Below are positions 25,835-34,635 of a stretch of 51,267 bases of DNA, piece by piece. Below the pieces are notes generated by a model. It worked only from the letters and a program-made list of their open reading frames with translations. It ran no database searches and was not told the DNA's origin. How positions within the stretch are numbered: the first letter of the stretch is position 1; the number at the start of each line of letters is the position of its first letter. Where the stretch lies: the NCBI GenBank assembly GCA_963922315.1, contig CAWUID010000010.1, positions 1 through 51,267 on the forward strand. Direction: 5' to 3'. The position numbers were made by a program, and so were the translations under genes. Source of the DNA: JAHDBG01 sp963922315 (GTDB taxonomy: Bacteria > Pseudomonadota > Gammaproteobacteria > Chromatiales > Chromatiaceae).

Positions 25835-26184
25835 TGAAAATAGGTATTTTATCCTGGGATGCTTACAAAGCTCGTAATCTGGCGATAGCTCGGGGTGAGT
25901 TACAACCGGAACCATCTGGACCTGAAGTCTGGATGCCATCTATAGATGCTGTAGCAAAAATTCTGAGTGAAAAAAATCGTGTTTTATTACGCACGATTCA
26001 GGAAAAACAACCGCGCTCTATCGCCGAATTGGCAACATTAGTAAATCGCAAACAAAGTAATGTTTCACGTACGCTGAAAACAATGTCACGTTATGGCATT
26101 GCCGAGCTGCGTGAAGTAGGAGGACACATGAAGCAGCCGATTGCTCTGGCCACGGAATTTCAGTTAGAACTACGTCATGCCTGA
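25831..26184 (+). CDS. Winged-helix antitoxin of the TumA (HVO_A0114-like) type, orphan
   Basis: A 117-residue protein whose C-terminal 70 residues form a winged helix: KNRVLLRTIQEKQPRSIAEL, then recognition helix LVNRKQSNVSRTLKTMSRYG and wing AELREVGGHMKQPIAL. The N-terminus resembles TumA antitoxins that accompany DUF6516/TumE toxins. Its toxin gene is reduced to a remnant. The stop overlaps the pstB start by eight bases, so the antitoxin is translationally coupled to the phosphate ATPase. It may persist because it keeps pstB translated, or because it acts as a regulator. The start may be either of two adjacent ATGs. Confidence 0.8.
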   Translation: MMKIGILSWDAYKARNLAIARGELQPEPSGPEVWMPSIDAVAKILSEKNRVLLRTIQEKQPRSIAELATLVNRKQSNVSRTLKTMSRYGIAELREVGGHMKQPIALATEFQLELRHA

Positions 26185-27013
26185 TATGCCACCAGCATCT
26201 GATGATGCAAAATTGTTTGATTCATCTTTTCAGACAGTGGGCGAGACCTGTGCGCCACACCCACGGATGACGGCATGTCAGGTCGATGTTTATTATGATG
26301 ATAAACAAGCGATCTATGATGTCAGTCTGGATATTGCGTGTAATGAAGTGATTGCAATGATCGGCCCCTCCGGTTGCGGCAAATCAACCTTCCTGCGTTG
26401 TCTGAACCGGATGAATGATACGATTGCAGGTTGTCAGGTATCCGGTACTATCAAACTGGATCAGCAGGATATCTATGACAAGCGTTTAGATGTGGTGCCA
26501 TTGCGGGCGCGGGTAGGGATGGTGTTTCAGAAACCGAATCCGTTTCCGAAATCCATTTATGACAATGTGGCGTATGGCCCGCGTATTCATGGACTGGCGC
26601 GTAAAGGTACAGAGCTGGATGAGGTGGTCGAAACCAGTCTGCGTCGGGCTGGCTTATGGACAGAAGTGAAAGACCGCCTGAACTCACCCGGCACCGGATT
26701 ATCAGGTGGGCAGCAACAACGTTTATGTATCGCACGCACTATTGCCGTATCACCCGAAGTGATTCTGATGGATGAACCCTGTTCAGCGCTGGATCCGATT
26801 GCGACTGCCCGGGTAGAAGAATTGCTGGTTGAACTGAGTAAAAACTATACCATTGCTGTGGTGACACACTCTATGCAACAAGCGGCACGGATTTCACAAC
26901 GTACTGCTTATTTTCATTTAGGGCGCCTGGTCGAGGTCGGTGAAACAACACAGATCTTTACCAATCCAACGCATAAACTGACAGAAGACTACATTACCGG
27001 TCGATTTGGTTAA
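26177..27013 (+). CDS. pstB: Phosphate ABC transporter ATPase PstB
   Basis: This is the cytoplasmic ATPase of the phosphate importer. Walker A GPSGCGKST, the PstB-specific FLRCLNRMND, Q-loop MVFQKPNPFPKSIYDNV, signature LSGGQQQRLCIAR, Walker B VILMDEPCSALDP and the H-loop histidine in VVTHSM are all intact. The N-terminus is about 25 residues longer than E. coli PstB. phoU, which usually follows, is absent; a fic gene takes its place. Confidence 0.95.
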   Translation: MPDMPPASDDAKLFDSSFQTVGETCAPHPRMTACQVDVYYDDKQAIYDVSLDIACNEVIAMIGPSGCGKSTFLRCLNRMNDTIAGCQVSGTIKLDQQDIYDKRLDVVPLRARVGMVFQKPNPFPKSIYDNVAYGPRIHGLARKGTELDEVVETSLRRAGLWTEVKDRLNSPGTGLSGGQQQRLCIARTIAVSPEVILMDEPCSALDPIATARVEELLVELSKNYTIAVVTHSMQQAARISQRTAYFHLGRLVEVGETTQIFTNPTHKLTEDYITGRFG

Positions 27014-27038
27014 TCTGCTGTAACCTGCCAGGGGGCAT

Positions 27039-27887
27039 ATGAACAGTCCCGGACATTTTCTTGCTGGTCTGGATACAGACCTCAGAGAAAACCTGCTTCA
27101 GCAATTGAAGATTGAGTGGACACACCATTCAACCGGGCTGGAAGGTAACACTTTAAGTCTTGGCGAAACAGCCTATGTGCTGACAGAAGGCCTGACTGTT
27201 GACGGGAAGCCGCTCAAAGATCATAACGAAGTGATTGGTCATGGCCGAGCGGTAGACTGGGTAGTTTCTTTTGCCAGCGGAAATAAAAATTCAATAACGT
27301 TTGATGATCTGTTTGCACTGTATAAATTAGTTCAGACAGATGTCGTTCTGGATATATATCGTCCGTATGGTGTATGGAAACAGGAACCAAACGGGACAAC
27401 AGGGCGTGACGCACAAGGCAGGGTGCAATTTATTGAATTTTCCGCGCCAGCAGATGTGCCGTTTCTGATGGAAAAGTGGGTTGCTGCGTTTAATGCAACT
27501 ATACAACATGTGACTTCAGAAGCGACTGCGGCTCAGGTATTCGCTGATCTGCATACCACTCTTACCTCAATTCATCCATTCTGGGATGGCAATGGTCGTA
27601 TGGCACGACTATTAGCTAATATACCTTTGTTACGTTCTGGTTTACCACCCGTTGTGATCCAGCGGACCTATAAAATCCGTGAACAATATATTGGAATATT
27701 GCAGGAAATGCAGAGTATGTCAGGCGTGTTTTCCAGGCAGAATGCGCCTGTTCCACTCGAAAAACAGCGGTTATTGCCGTTAATAAAATTTTGTCTGCAG
27801 CAATGGCAACATACTACCCAACTAGTGCAACAAGCGTATGACCAGCAAAAAAAGAGAAGCAAGTATTGGCATGCAGAAGCAAAGTAA
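27039..27887 (+). CDS. Fic-family AMP-transferase, class II autoinhibited type
   Basis: The active-site motif HPFWDGNGRMAR (179-190) is complete: catalytic H179, D183 and the phosphate-binding GNGR loop. Fic enzymes usually transfer AMP from ATP to a hydroxyl side chain of a target protein. An N-terminal inhibitory helix is present as STGLEGN at 31-37, matching [S/T]xxxE[G/N]; its glutamate (E35) is expected to block ATP positioning, so the enzyme should be self-inhibited until released. The rest of the fold (Fic core about 85-205, C-terminal helices) looks intact at 282 residues. It follows pstB by 25 bases with AGGGGG as ribosome binding site, and its end overlaps the next gene. Confidence 0.92.
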   Translation: MNSPGHFLAGLDTDLRENLLQQLKIEWTHHSTGLEGNTLSLGETAYVLTEGLTVDGKPLKDHNEVIGHGRAVDWVVSFASGNKNSITFDDLFALYKLVQTDVVLDIYRPYGVWKQEPNGTTGRDAQGRVQFIEFSAPADVPFLMEKWVAAFNATIQHVTSEATAAQVFADLHTTLTSIHPFWDGNGRMARLLANIPLLRSGLPPVVIQRTYKIREQYIGILQEMQSMSGVFSRQNAPVPLEKQRLLPLIKFCLQQWQHTTQLVQQAYDQQKKRSKYWHAEAK

Positions 27888-29544
27888 CACTGATGATCAG
27901 GACCAATGTGTGATGCAACAATCCGTGACTGAAGACCTGTTATCCTGGAATCTGACACAGCGACAATTATGCGCAGTGGAACTGATTTTGCAGGGTGCTT
28001 TTGCCCCACTGACAGGATTTATGAGTGAGGCGGATTATCAGCAGGTATTGAGTCAATGGCGTCTGACCTCAGGTGAATTATGCCCGATGCCGGTCACGCT
28101 GGATGTATCCCATGAATTTGCTGCCGCTATCACGCCGGGGCAACAGATTGTGTTGCGCGATCCTGAATTTGTTGCGATAGCACAGATGACCGTGGAAAGT
28201 TGCTGGCAACCGGACAAAACAGTTGAAGTGCAGCAGGTTTACGGTACTCAGGATGCGGCTCATCCGGGCGTTGATCATGTGTTGCACCGCACTGGCCCGA
28301 TATATTTAGGCGGCACCTTGCAACAGATTGAGCTGCCAACGCATTATGATTATCGTCAGCATCGGCACAGTCCGGACGAATTGCGGCGTTATTTCCAAAA
28401 ACTCGGCTGGCAGCGTGTGGTGGGCTTTCACACTGACCGGGTGATGCATCGGGCGGAACACAACCTGGTGGCAGGCATTGCACGTGACCTGGCGGCAAAT
28501 TTATTGATACATCCGACCATTGGTGCCACATTACCAGGCCGTCTGGATCACTTTACCCGGGTTCGTTGTTACGAACGGGTGTTGGCAGAATACTCAGAAC
28601 AGACCACCTGCCTGAGCCTGATCAATCTGGCGATCTCCGGAGCAGGGCCACGTGAAGCTTTATGGCATGCATTGATTCGCCAGCGATATGGATGTACACA
28701 CTTTATCATCAGCGATGTATATGCTGACTCATTGTCGGGTGAGTATGACCAGCCTGCGATGCAGGTCTTAGCGGAGCGTTATGCGGCGGATCTGGAGATT
28801 GAGTTGGTTGTTGCTGAACCTGTGCAGTATGTGCCGGAACGCGCACAATATGTACCGGTATCACAGATTGATGCGGCAGCCCGGAGTCTGACTCTGACAG
28901 ACGAGGAGTGTGTGCGGCGGTTACAGGCGGATTTGCCGGTACCGGACTGGTATTCATATCCGGCCGTATTGGCTGAGTTACGCTGCGCTCATCCACCTAA
29001 ATATCAGCAAGGCTTCACTGTATTTTTTACCGGCCTGTCTGGATCCGGTAAATCGACAGTCGCAAATGCATTGCGGGTGAAGTTATTAGAACTGGGCGGA
29101 CGCCCGGTGACCTTGCTGGATGGCGATGTGGTGCGCAAACATTTGTCCAGTGAGCTGACTTTCTCGCAGGAACATCGCAACCTGAATATCCGGCGGATCG
29201 GATTTGTTGCCAGTGAAATTACCAGGAACGGTGGGATTGCACTATGTGCACCAATTGCACCTTATACAGCAGTGCGGCGTGAAGTACGGGATATGATTGA
29301 AGCCGTCGGCCAATTTATTGAGGTGCATGTAGCGACCCCTCTGGCTGAATGTGAAAAGCGTGATCGTAAAGGTTTATATGCAAAGGCGCGGGCGGGTTTG
29401 TTAAAACAATTTACCGGTATTGACGATCCGTATGAAGCGCCGGAAAACCCGGAATTCAGACTGGACACAACACATACGACACCGGATGAGTGTGCGCATC
29501 AGTTATTACTGATGCTGGAAAAATCTGGTCTGATACGAGTATGA
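27871..29544 (+). CDS. Sat-CysC fusion with degraded sulfurylase site and intact APS kinase
   Basis: Residues 1-385 have the ATP sulfurylase fold and residues about 390-557 the APS kinase fold, which makes PAPS from APS and ATP. The kinase is complete: P-loop GLSGSGKST, LLDGDVVRKHL, and the FTGIDDPYEAPENPE end. The sulfurylase half lacks its catalytic motifs. Where QTRNPxHxxH is expected the protein reads HTDRVMHRAE, and where GRDHAG is expected it reads SDVYADS. It therefore probably cannot make APS. I recall a protein of this architecture in Thiobacillus denitrificans reported to have only kinase activity. The start is uncertain: ATGs at 27838, 27871 and 27913 are possible, all but the last overlapping fic. 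A separate sulfurylase would have to supply APS. Confidence 0.85.
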   Translation: MQKQSNTDDQDQCVMQQSVTEDLLSWNLTQRQLCAVELILQGAFAPLTGFMSEADYQQVLSQWRLTSGELCPMPVTLDVSHEFAAAITPGQQIVLRDPEFVAIAQMTVESCWQPDKTVEVQQVYGTQDAAHPGVDHVLHRTGPIYLGGTLQQIELPTHYDYRQHRHSPDELRRYFQKLGWQRVVGFHTDRVMHRAEHNLVAGIARDLAANLLIHPTIGATLPGRLDHFTRVRCYERVLAEYSEQTTCLSLINLAISGAGPREALWHALIRQRYGCTHFIISDVYADSLSGEYDQPAMQVLAERYAADLEIELVVAEPVQYVPERAQYVPVSQIDAAARSLTLTDEECVRRLQADLPVPDWYSYPAVLAELRCAHPPKYQQGFTVFFTGLSGSGKSTVANALRVKLLELGGRPVTLLDGDVVRKHLSSELTFSQEHRNLNIRRIGFVASEITRNGGIALCAPIAPYTAVRREVRDMIEAVGQFIEVHVATPLAECEKRDRKGLYAKARAGLLKQFTGIDDPYEAPENPEFRLDTTHTTPDECAHQLLLMLEKSGLIRV

Positions 29545-29639
29545 AGAATTCTGAGCTCAAACATTCTCCGGTGTAACGTAGATGTGACCGGGAATCTGCA
29601 ATCAAGATGCTACGTATAGGGCTAGATGTAACACAGGTG

Positions 29640-31061
29640 TTATGCGTGGGCTTGTCTGGCAGCATCCAAATAGTGTTTCAGCAGGTCTGCTGACCAGCGG
29701 CGGTACAGAATTGGCAGGAGAGTCGCAGCAGGTAAGGCCAGACTGGTATCCAGTTGGGCATAAAGATCGGTGACGGCTTGTGGCTGATGAGAAATATCAC
29801 ATATATTATGTTGTAGTTGCGCTATAGCCTGTTGCTGATCGCAAGTCTGGAGAGGCAAGCGTTCTGGTGCGAAGGTGTTGAAGTCTGTAGCGGATCGGGT
29901 ACCAGTGAGTTGGCTGACGATCTGCTGGCTTAACATCGGTGCGCGCTGAAAGCCGTCGCGTCCGGTACCGGTCAGGAGCCATAAGCCTTGGATGCTGGTA
30001 CAGGCACCGAGCAGTGGATAGCCATCCACTGTGGTTGGGCGATTGCCTTGGTTGAATCTTAATAATCGCGCCTGGCTCAGGTGAGCGCTGATATCGCGTA
30101 AGCCACTTTGCATGATCCAGGTAGCACTGCCGACCGAGGCACCGGGTTGTGGGCGCCACCGGATCATGTTGCCGGCCCCCAGGTACAAAAGATGCGGGTC
30201 CTTAACATTGGGCACCACATGCAGGCTGCAAGCGTCTGTCCGGTTGGGTGTCCGGATGACATGTTGAATCTGTTCGGTGCCCAGCGCTTGTTGATCCAAC
30301 ACAAATGCGACACCATCACCAGCCATAATATGTGGAATACGGCCTGCAATGGCAGGGAGGGTATCCAACAGTGTCTGACATTCCACGCCGGCAGCGAGTA
30401 TTACCTGATCCGCATGCAATGTCTCGCCGTTGTCGAGTGTGACACCGGCGATGGTTGCGTGGCCTGATGTTTTGGTACGTAATCGGGTCGCGGTGTGGTG
30501 TATCCGGGTGACATGAGGATGGTTATTGAATATCTGCTCCAGTGCTTGCAGCACGGAGATCGGGTTAATTGATCGCTCTCCGGGAATATATACCCCTGCG
30601 GTGGCACGCGCGGCGGCTTCCGCAGATAAGCCCGGTATGTCTGCGGGTAGAATGTCTTCGTAGGGTTCCCGATATGTTACTAAGGCGTGCCGTATTGTCT
30701 GGTAATCTGATTGGTCACGGGTATCTTGTGCATGCGCCAGGATGAAAGTACCATGCGGATGAATTTGTACCGCGTCTTCGGTTTTGATCTGGCTATTGAT
30801 GTCATTGACGAATTCAGGCCACATAACTTGTGCCTGATGGGCCAGTTGAAAACAGGCTCGGTCGTATTTATGTGCAGAGCTTGCGGCTGTCACTTCACCG
30901 AACAGACCCAGCATTGCGCCAGCTGCAACGGTGGCGCCACCAGTCCGGTGGGGTGGGCCGATGATACCGATGTTAGCGTGTGGTACGGACTGGATCAGCC
31001 GGTAGGCAGTGGTCAGGCCGAGTATTGAGTTGCCAACGATTAAGTAGTCAAAGACCTTCAT
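29640..31061 (-). CDS. FAD-dependent oxidoreductase of the DAO (glycine oxidase ThiO-like) family
   Basis: A 473-residue flavoprotein. The N-terminal dinucleotide motif reads YLIVGNSILGLTTAYRL (residues 6-22), with asparagine and serine in place of the usual GxG glycine and neighbour. GATVAAGAMLG near 42-52 and the C-terminal FAD motif LLTGTGRDGFQRAP are typical of D-amino-acid-oxidase-fold enzymes. Members oxidise amines of amino acids such as glycine, sarcosine or D-amino acids; the substrate cannot be told. It lies 11 bases after ubiB and is the last gene of the nth-ubi run. About 80 extra C-terminal residues after the DAO core form helices of unknown role. Confidence 0.8.
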   Translation of the reverse strand: MKVFDYLIVGNSILGLTTAYRLIQSVPHANIGIIGPPHRTGGATVAAGAMLGLFGEVTAASSAHKYDRACFQLAHQAQVMWPEFVNDINSQIKTEDAVQIHPHGTFILAHAQDTRDQSDYQTIRHALVTYREPYEDILPADIPGLSAEAAARATAGVYIPGERSINPISVLQALEQIFNNHPHVTRIHHTATRLRTKTSGHATIAGVTLDNGETLHADQVILAAGVECQTLLDTLPAIAGRIPHIMAGDGVAFVLDQQALGTEQIQHVIRTPNRTDACSLHVVPNVKDPHLLYLGAGNMIRWRPQPGASVGSATWIMQSGLRDISAHLSQARLLRFNQGNRPTTVDGYPLLGACTSIQGLWLLTGTGRDGFQRAPMLSQQIVSQLTGTRSATDFNTFAPERLPLQTCDQQQAIAQLQHNICDISHQPQAVTDLYAQLDTSLALPAATLLPILYRRWSADLLKHYLDAARQAHA

Positions 31062-31072
31062 GTATGCGGAGT

Positions 31073-32617
31073 TTAATGCCTGAATAAACTATAGAGCAGG
31101 ATGCCGCCAAGCAACAGGATGCCGCCGATCAGTATCCGGCGTTGATGGCGTTGGTGTTGTATCAGTTGCTGCTGGTGGTGTTGCAGAGCAGCCTGTTGGG
31201 TTTGCAAGTGTTGTGCCTGCTGGCTGGCTTGTTGCAGGGCCTGATAAGCGAGTTGCGGGAGTTCCGGCAAAGTTTCGGACAGAATCGGTAGGCTGTCGCG
31301 GAGGCGTTGGGCAAATGCGCGCGGGCCGACCTGGTCTGCCAGCCAGCGTTCCAGGAAGGGCTTGGCGGTCTGCCACAAGTCCAGGTCGGGATACAGTTGC
31401 CGTCCCAGCCCTTCGATGTTGAGCAGGGTTTTTTGCAGCAGGACCAGCTGCGGTTGTATTTCCATCCGGAAGCGACGTGCGGTCTGGAACAGGCGTAATA
31501 AGAACTGACCGAATGAGATTTCGCTGATCGGGCGTTGCCAGATGGGTTCGCTGACGGTGCGGATTGCGGCTTCAAATTCGGTAATGCGTGTACCTTCCGG
31601 CACCCAACCAGAGGTGACATGCAGTTCGGCGATTTTGTAATAGTCGCGGTGAAAGAAGGCCAGCAGGTTTTCGGCCAGGTAGCGCTGATCGGTACGGGTC
31701 AGGGTGCCCATGATGCCGAAATCGACGCCCAGATAACGCCCATCGGCACCGACAAAGATATTACCCGGATGCATATCGGCATGGAAGAAATTGTCGCGGA
31801 ACACCTGGGTAAAAAAGATTTCGACGCCGCGCTCGGCCAGTTGTGGCACGTCCACGCCCTGTGCACGTAAATTGTCTATCTGATCCACTGGTGTGCCATA
31901 GATGCGTTCCTGCACCATAACGGTTTCGCAGGTGTAGTCCCAATAAATTTGTGGTACGTATAGCAGATCGCTGTCGGTAAAGTTGCGTCGCAGCAAGGCA
32001 CAGTTTGCGGCCTCGCGCATCAGGTCGAGTTCGTCGTGGATCGTCTTATCGTAGTCTTGTACCACTTCGGTCAGGCGCAGACGCCGGGTGTCCGGGATAA
32101 ATTTTTGTGCCAGGCGGGCGATCAGCAATAATAATTGCATATCGCGTTCAATGGTGTTGGCAATACCTGGTCGTACCACTTTGACGATGACTTCTGTGCC
32201 GTCCGGTAGGGTAGCGGCATGCACCTGGGCAATCGATGCTGAGGCAAGCGGTGACGAGCTGAAGTTGGCGAACAGGGTAGTAATAGGGGCTTGCAGCGCC
32301 TGTTCGATCTGTTGTTGTGCCTGTTCGTTGGGGAAAGGTGGCACCTGATCTTGCAGTTTGACAAGTTCACTCGCAATCGGGTCAGGCAACAGATCGCGGC
32401 GGGTGGATAAGACCTGACCAAATTTGACCTGAATCGGTCCCAGGGCCTGCAATGCCTCACGTATACGTACGCCAAGCGGGGCGACATTTTTACGCCGCCA
32501 ACCGCCGACCAGTCGACAGCATAAGCGCAGGCCGCGGTAACGAGCCGGAATCAGTTCATCGAGCTGGTAGTGCAGCAGAACCCGCAGGGTCTGAATCAGA
32601 CGCCATATTGAACGCAT
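31073..32617 (-). CDS. ubiB: Ubiquinone biosynthesis protein UbiB (atypical kinase-like ATPase)
   Basis: UbiB/COQ8-type proteins are needed for ubiquinone synthesis in the aerobic pathway and act as membrane-attached ATPases rather than true kinases. Signature features are IQVKFGQVLSTRRDLLP (the KxGQ motif) near residue 64, the A-rich nucleotide loop ending ASIAQVHAATLPDG, the metal site HADMHPGNIF, and VDFGIMG. The C-terminus has a glutamine-rich coiled stretch and one clear membrane helix (RILIGGILLLGGILLYSLF). The start codon shares one base with the ubiJ stop. Confidence 0.95.
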   Translation of the reverse strand: MRSIWRLIQTLRVLLHYQLDELIPARYRGLRLCCRLVGGWRRKNVAPLGVRIREALQALGPIQVKFGQVLSTRRDLLPDPIASELVKLQDQVPPFPNEQAQQQIEQALQAPITTLFANFSSSPLASASIAQVHAATLPDGTEVIVKVVRPGIANTIERDMQLLLLIARLAQKFIPDTRRLRLTEVVQDYDKTIHDELDLMREAANCALLRRNFTDSDLLYVPQIYWDYTCETVMVQERIYGTPVDQIDNLRAQGVDVPQLAERGVEIFFTQVFRDNFFHADMHPGNIFVGADGRYLGVDFGIMGTLTRTDQRYLAENLLAFFHRDYYKIAELHVTSGWVPEGTRITEFEAAIRTVSEPIWQRPISEISFGQFLLRLFQTARRFRMEIQPQLVLLQKTLLNIEGLGRQLYPDLDLWQTAKPFLERWLADQVGPRAFAQRLRDSLPILSETLPELPQLAYQALQQASQQAQHLQTQQAALQHHQQQLIQHQRHQRRILIGGILLLGGILLYSLFRH

Positions 32618-33237
32618 CAGGCAGCTTCCAGTTGGCAGATACGGGCCGCCAGGCGCTCAACATCGTCGCGCAAGACGCCAATGTCAGTAGCCTGTGCGCG
32701 CAGCTCTTCGGCATGTGGGGTCAGGCGGGCTTCTTCCGTCAGATAGTCGGCGATATTTTCGCGCCAGATCTGGTGCCGTTCCGCTGCACTGTGCCGCAAC
32801 TGTCTGGTCGCTTCGCCGACCTGATAAGCGAGTGGATCACCAATCCAGTGTGACAAATGTTCTTCCCAATCTATTTCCAGGCCACCTAGCGCCCGGCTGA
32901 AACGCTGACCCAGCCCGGCTTCGCCCTGTATCTGCAATTTGCCGCGAAACAATAGCCGGGTGGCCTGAGTGCGATCTTGTGCGCACAACAGGTCGTAGCT
33001 GTTGCCCTGGATCAGACAGTCTGGCGCGCCTTCCCACATGGTAAATAGCTGAATATGTCCGGTATTATCCGGGACGACATAGAACGTCAGATTGAGGTCG
33101 GTGATCGCAATGCCGATACAACGACCATGATCAGCGGCAAGTTGTGCTGCGGTTTGTGGATCCTGTTCCAATAATTTGTTGCACGCAGTTTCCAGTGCGT
33201 GACAGATCCAGTCATGTAAAGCGGTTGATTCTTTCAC
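32617..33237 (-). CDS. ubiJ: Ubiquinone biosynthesis accessory factor UbiJ
   Basis: UbiJ carries an SCP2 sterol-carrier-like domain that holds hydrophobic ubiquinone intermediates for the soluble Ubi complex. In this 206-residue protein residues 15-115 fit the SCP2 fold (IAITDLNLTFYVV, then FRGKLQIQGEAGLGQRFSRA), and the rest is helical with a coiled-coil end (LRDDVERLAARICQLEAA). It sits between ubiE and ubiB, overlapping both, which is the standard gammaproteobacterial order. Confidence 0.93.
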   Translation of the reverse strand: MKESTALHDWICHALETACNKLLEQDPQTAAQLAADHGRCIGIAITDLNLTFYVVPDNTGHIQLFTMWEGAPDCLIQGNSYDLLCAQDRTQATRLLFRGKLQIQGEAGLGQRFSRALGGLEIDWEEHLSHWIGDPLAYQVGEATRQLRHSAAERHQIWRENIADYLTEEARLTPHAEELRAQATDIGVLRDDVERLAARICQLEAA

Positions 33238-33977
33238 AATTTATGTCCACGATGGATCGCGACAATGCCGCCGCTCAGGTTGTGCACATCACATTGCTCA
33301 AACCCGGCTGCTTCCAGTCGCTGCTGCAGGCTTGCCTGATCCGGATGTTGGCGGATAGATTCGACCAGGTAACGGTAACTGTCGCCGTCCTGTGCCACCC
33401 AATCACCCAGGCGTGGCAGGATGTTAAATGAATAGGTATCGTACAGGGTTTGCAGTGGTTTCGTGGTGGGCTTGGAAAATTCCAGAATGAGGCTGCGTCC
33501 GCCAGGTTTTAATACCCGATACATTTCCGCCAGCGCCCGGTCTTTGTCGGTGACATTACGCAGGCCAAATGCGATGGTGATGCGATCCACACTATCGTCA
33601 GGCAATGGCAGTTGTTCGGCGTCAATTTGCACATAGTGCACGGGATGTGTCTGGCCGCTGTCAATCAGCCGGTCGCGTCCGTGTTGTAACATGGCAGCAT
33701 TGATATCTGACATCAGCACCTGGCCGGTCGGACCGACCAGTCCAGCCAGTCGGGTGACCAGATCGCCGGTACCGGAAGCCAGATCCAGCACGGTATGGCC
33801 AGGACGTACGCCAATCAGCTGGATCGCAAACCGTTTCCATAACCGGTGGACGCCGAATGACATCAGGTCATTCATCAGGTCGTACCGTCCCGCTACACTG
33901 TCGAAGACTTCTCGCACTAATCCGGCTTTTGCCTGCGTTTCAACCGTGCGGTAGCCAAAATGCGTGGTTTTATGCAT
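33234..33977 (-). CDS. ubiE: Ubiquinone/menaquinone C-methyltransferase UbiE
   Basis: UbiE methylates the ring carbon of the demethylated quinol precursor with SAM. SAM motif I VLDLASGTGDLV, the family word HRLWKRFAI, and RITIAFGLRNVTDKDRALAE followed by LKPGGRSLILEFSKP are all present. At 247 residues it matches E. coli UbiE (251). Its start overlaps the end of nth by eight bases and its stop overlaps ubiJ by four, so nth-ubiE-ubiJ-ubiB is one tightly coupled operon. Confidence 0.96.
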   Translation of the reverse strand: MHKTTHFGYRTVETQAKAGLVREVFDSVAGRYDLMNDLMSFGVHRLWKRFAIQLIGVRPGHTVLDLASGTGDLVTRLAGLVGPTGQVLMSDINAAMLQHGRDRLIDSGQTHPVHYVQIDAEQLPLPDDSVDRITIAFGLRNVTDKDRALAEMYRVLKPGGRSLILEFSKPTTKPLQTLYDTYSFNILPRLGDWVAQDGDSYRYLVESIRQHPDQASLQQRLEAAGFEQCDVHNLSGGIVAIHRGHKL

Positions 33978-34614
33978 GGGTTGTGCCCTCTGTCAGTGGA
34001 TAATCACACAAGTCCGCGATGAGGCAGTTGTCGCAGTGGGGTTTGCGTGCGGTGCAGGTATAGCGTCCATGTAGAATCAGCCAGTGATGGGCGTCTTGCA
34101 GATAATCGGGTGGAATGGCCTGCAACAAGCCTTTTTCGACTGCCAGCACCGTTTTGCCTGGTGCCAGGCCGGTGCGGTTCGCAACCCGGAAAATGTGTGT
34201 ATCCACCGCCATCGTCGGTTGTCCGAATGCAGTATTCAGTACCACATTCGCGGTTTTGCGTCCGACGCCTGGCAGTGCTTCCAGGGCAGCCCGATCTGCC
34301 GGCACCTGGCCCTGATGATGTTCCAGCAAACGCTGGCAAGTAGCGATAATATGTTTCGCTTTGCTGTTGTATAAGCCGATGGTTTGAATGTGTTGTTTCA
34401 GACCGGATTCGCCCAGAGCCAGTATTGCTTGCGGGGTATTAGCGCAGGCAAATAAAGTTGCTGTTGCTTTATTAACGCTTTTATCTGTCGCCTGCGCGGA
34501 TAAAATAACAGCGATTAACAGCTCAAATGAGGAATCATAATGCAGCTCGGTCGTCGGGTGTGGATTCGCAGCCTGAAAACGGCGGAATATAGCGTTACAG
34601 GTATCAGTGTGCAC
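33970..34614 (-). CDS. nth: Endonuclease III
   Basis: This DNA glycosylase/AP lyase removes oxidised pyrimidines. The helix-hairpin-helix LPGVGRKTANVVL with catalytic lysine, VDTHIFRVANRT with catalytic aspartate, and the iron-sulfur pattern C-x6-C-x2-C-x5-C near the end are intact. The frame opens at 34683, but that start would overlap divergent recG. The GTG at 34614 gives 214 residues, matching the E. coli length of 211, although no clear ribosome binding site precedes it. Only about 20 bases then separate it from recG. Its place upstream of ubiE is unusual; nth often follows rsx genes. Confidence 0.93.
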   Translation of the reverse strand: MHTDTCNAIFRRFQAANPHPTTELHYDSSFELLIAVILSAQATDKSVNKATATLFACANTPQAILALGESGLKQHIQTIGLYNSKAKHIIATCQRLLEHHQGQVPADRAALEALPGVGRKTANVVLNTAFGQPTMAVDTHIFRVANRTGLAPGKTVLAVEKGLLQAIPPDYLQDAHHWLILHGRYTCTARKPHCDNCLIADLCDYPLTEGTTHA

Positions 34615-34635
34615 GAAAAATGTTGAGGTCGGGTG

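Noticed and set aside
27039..27887. phoU at the end of the pst operon
   Set aside because: The gene has HPFWDGNGR and is a Fic protein; it has no PhoU helices or metal motifs.
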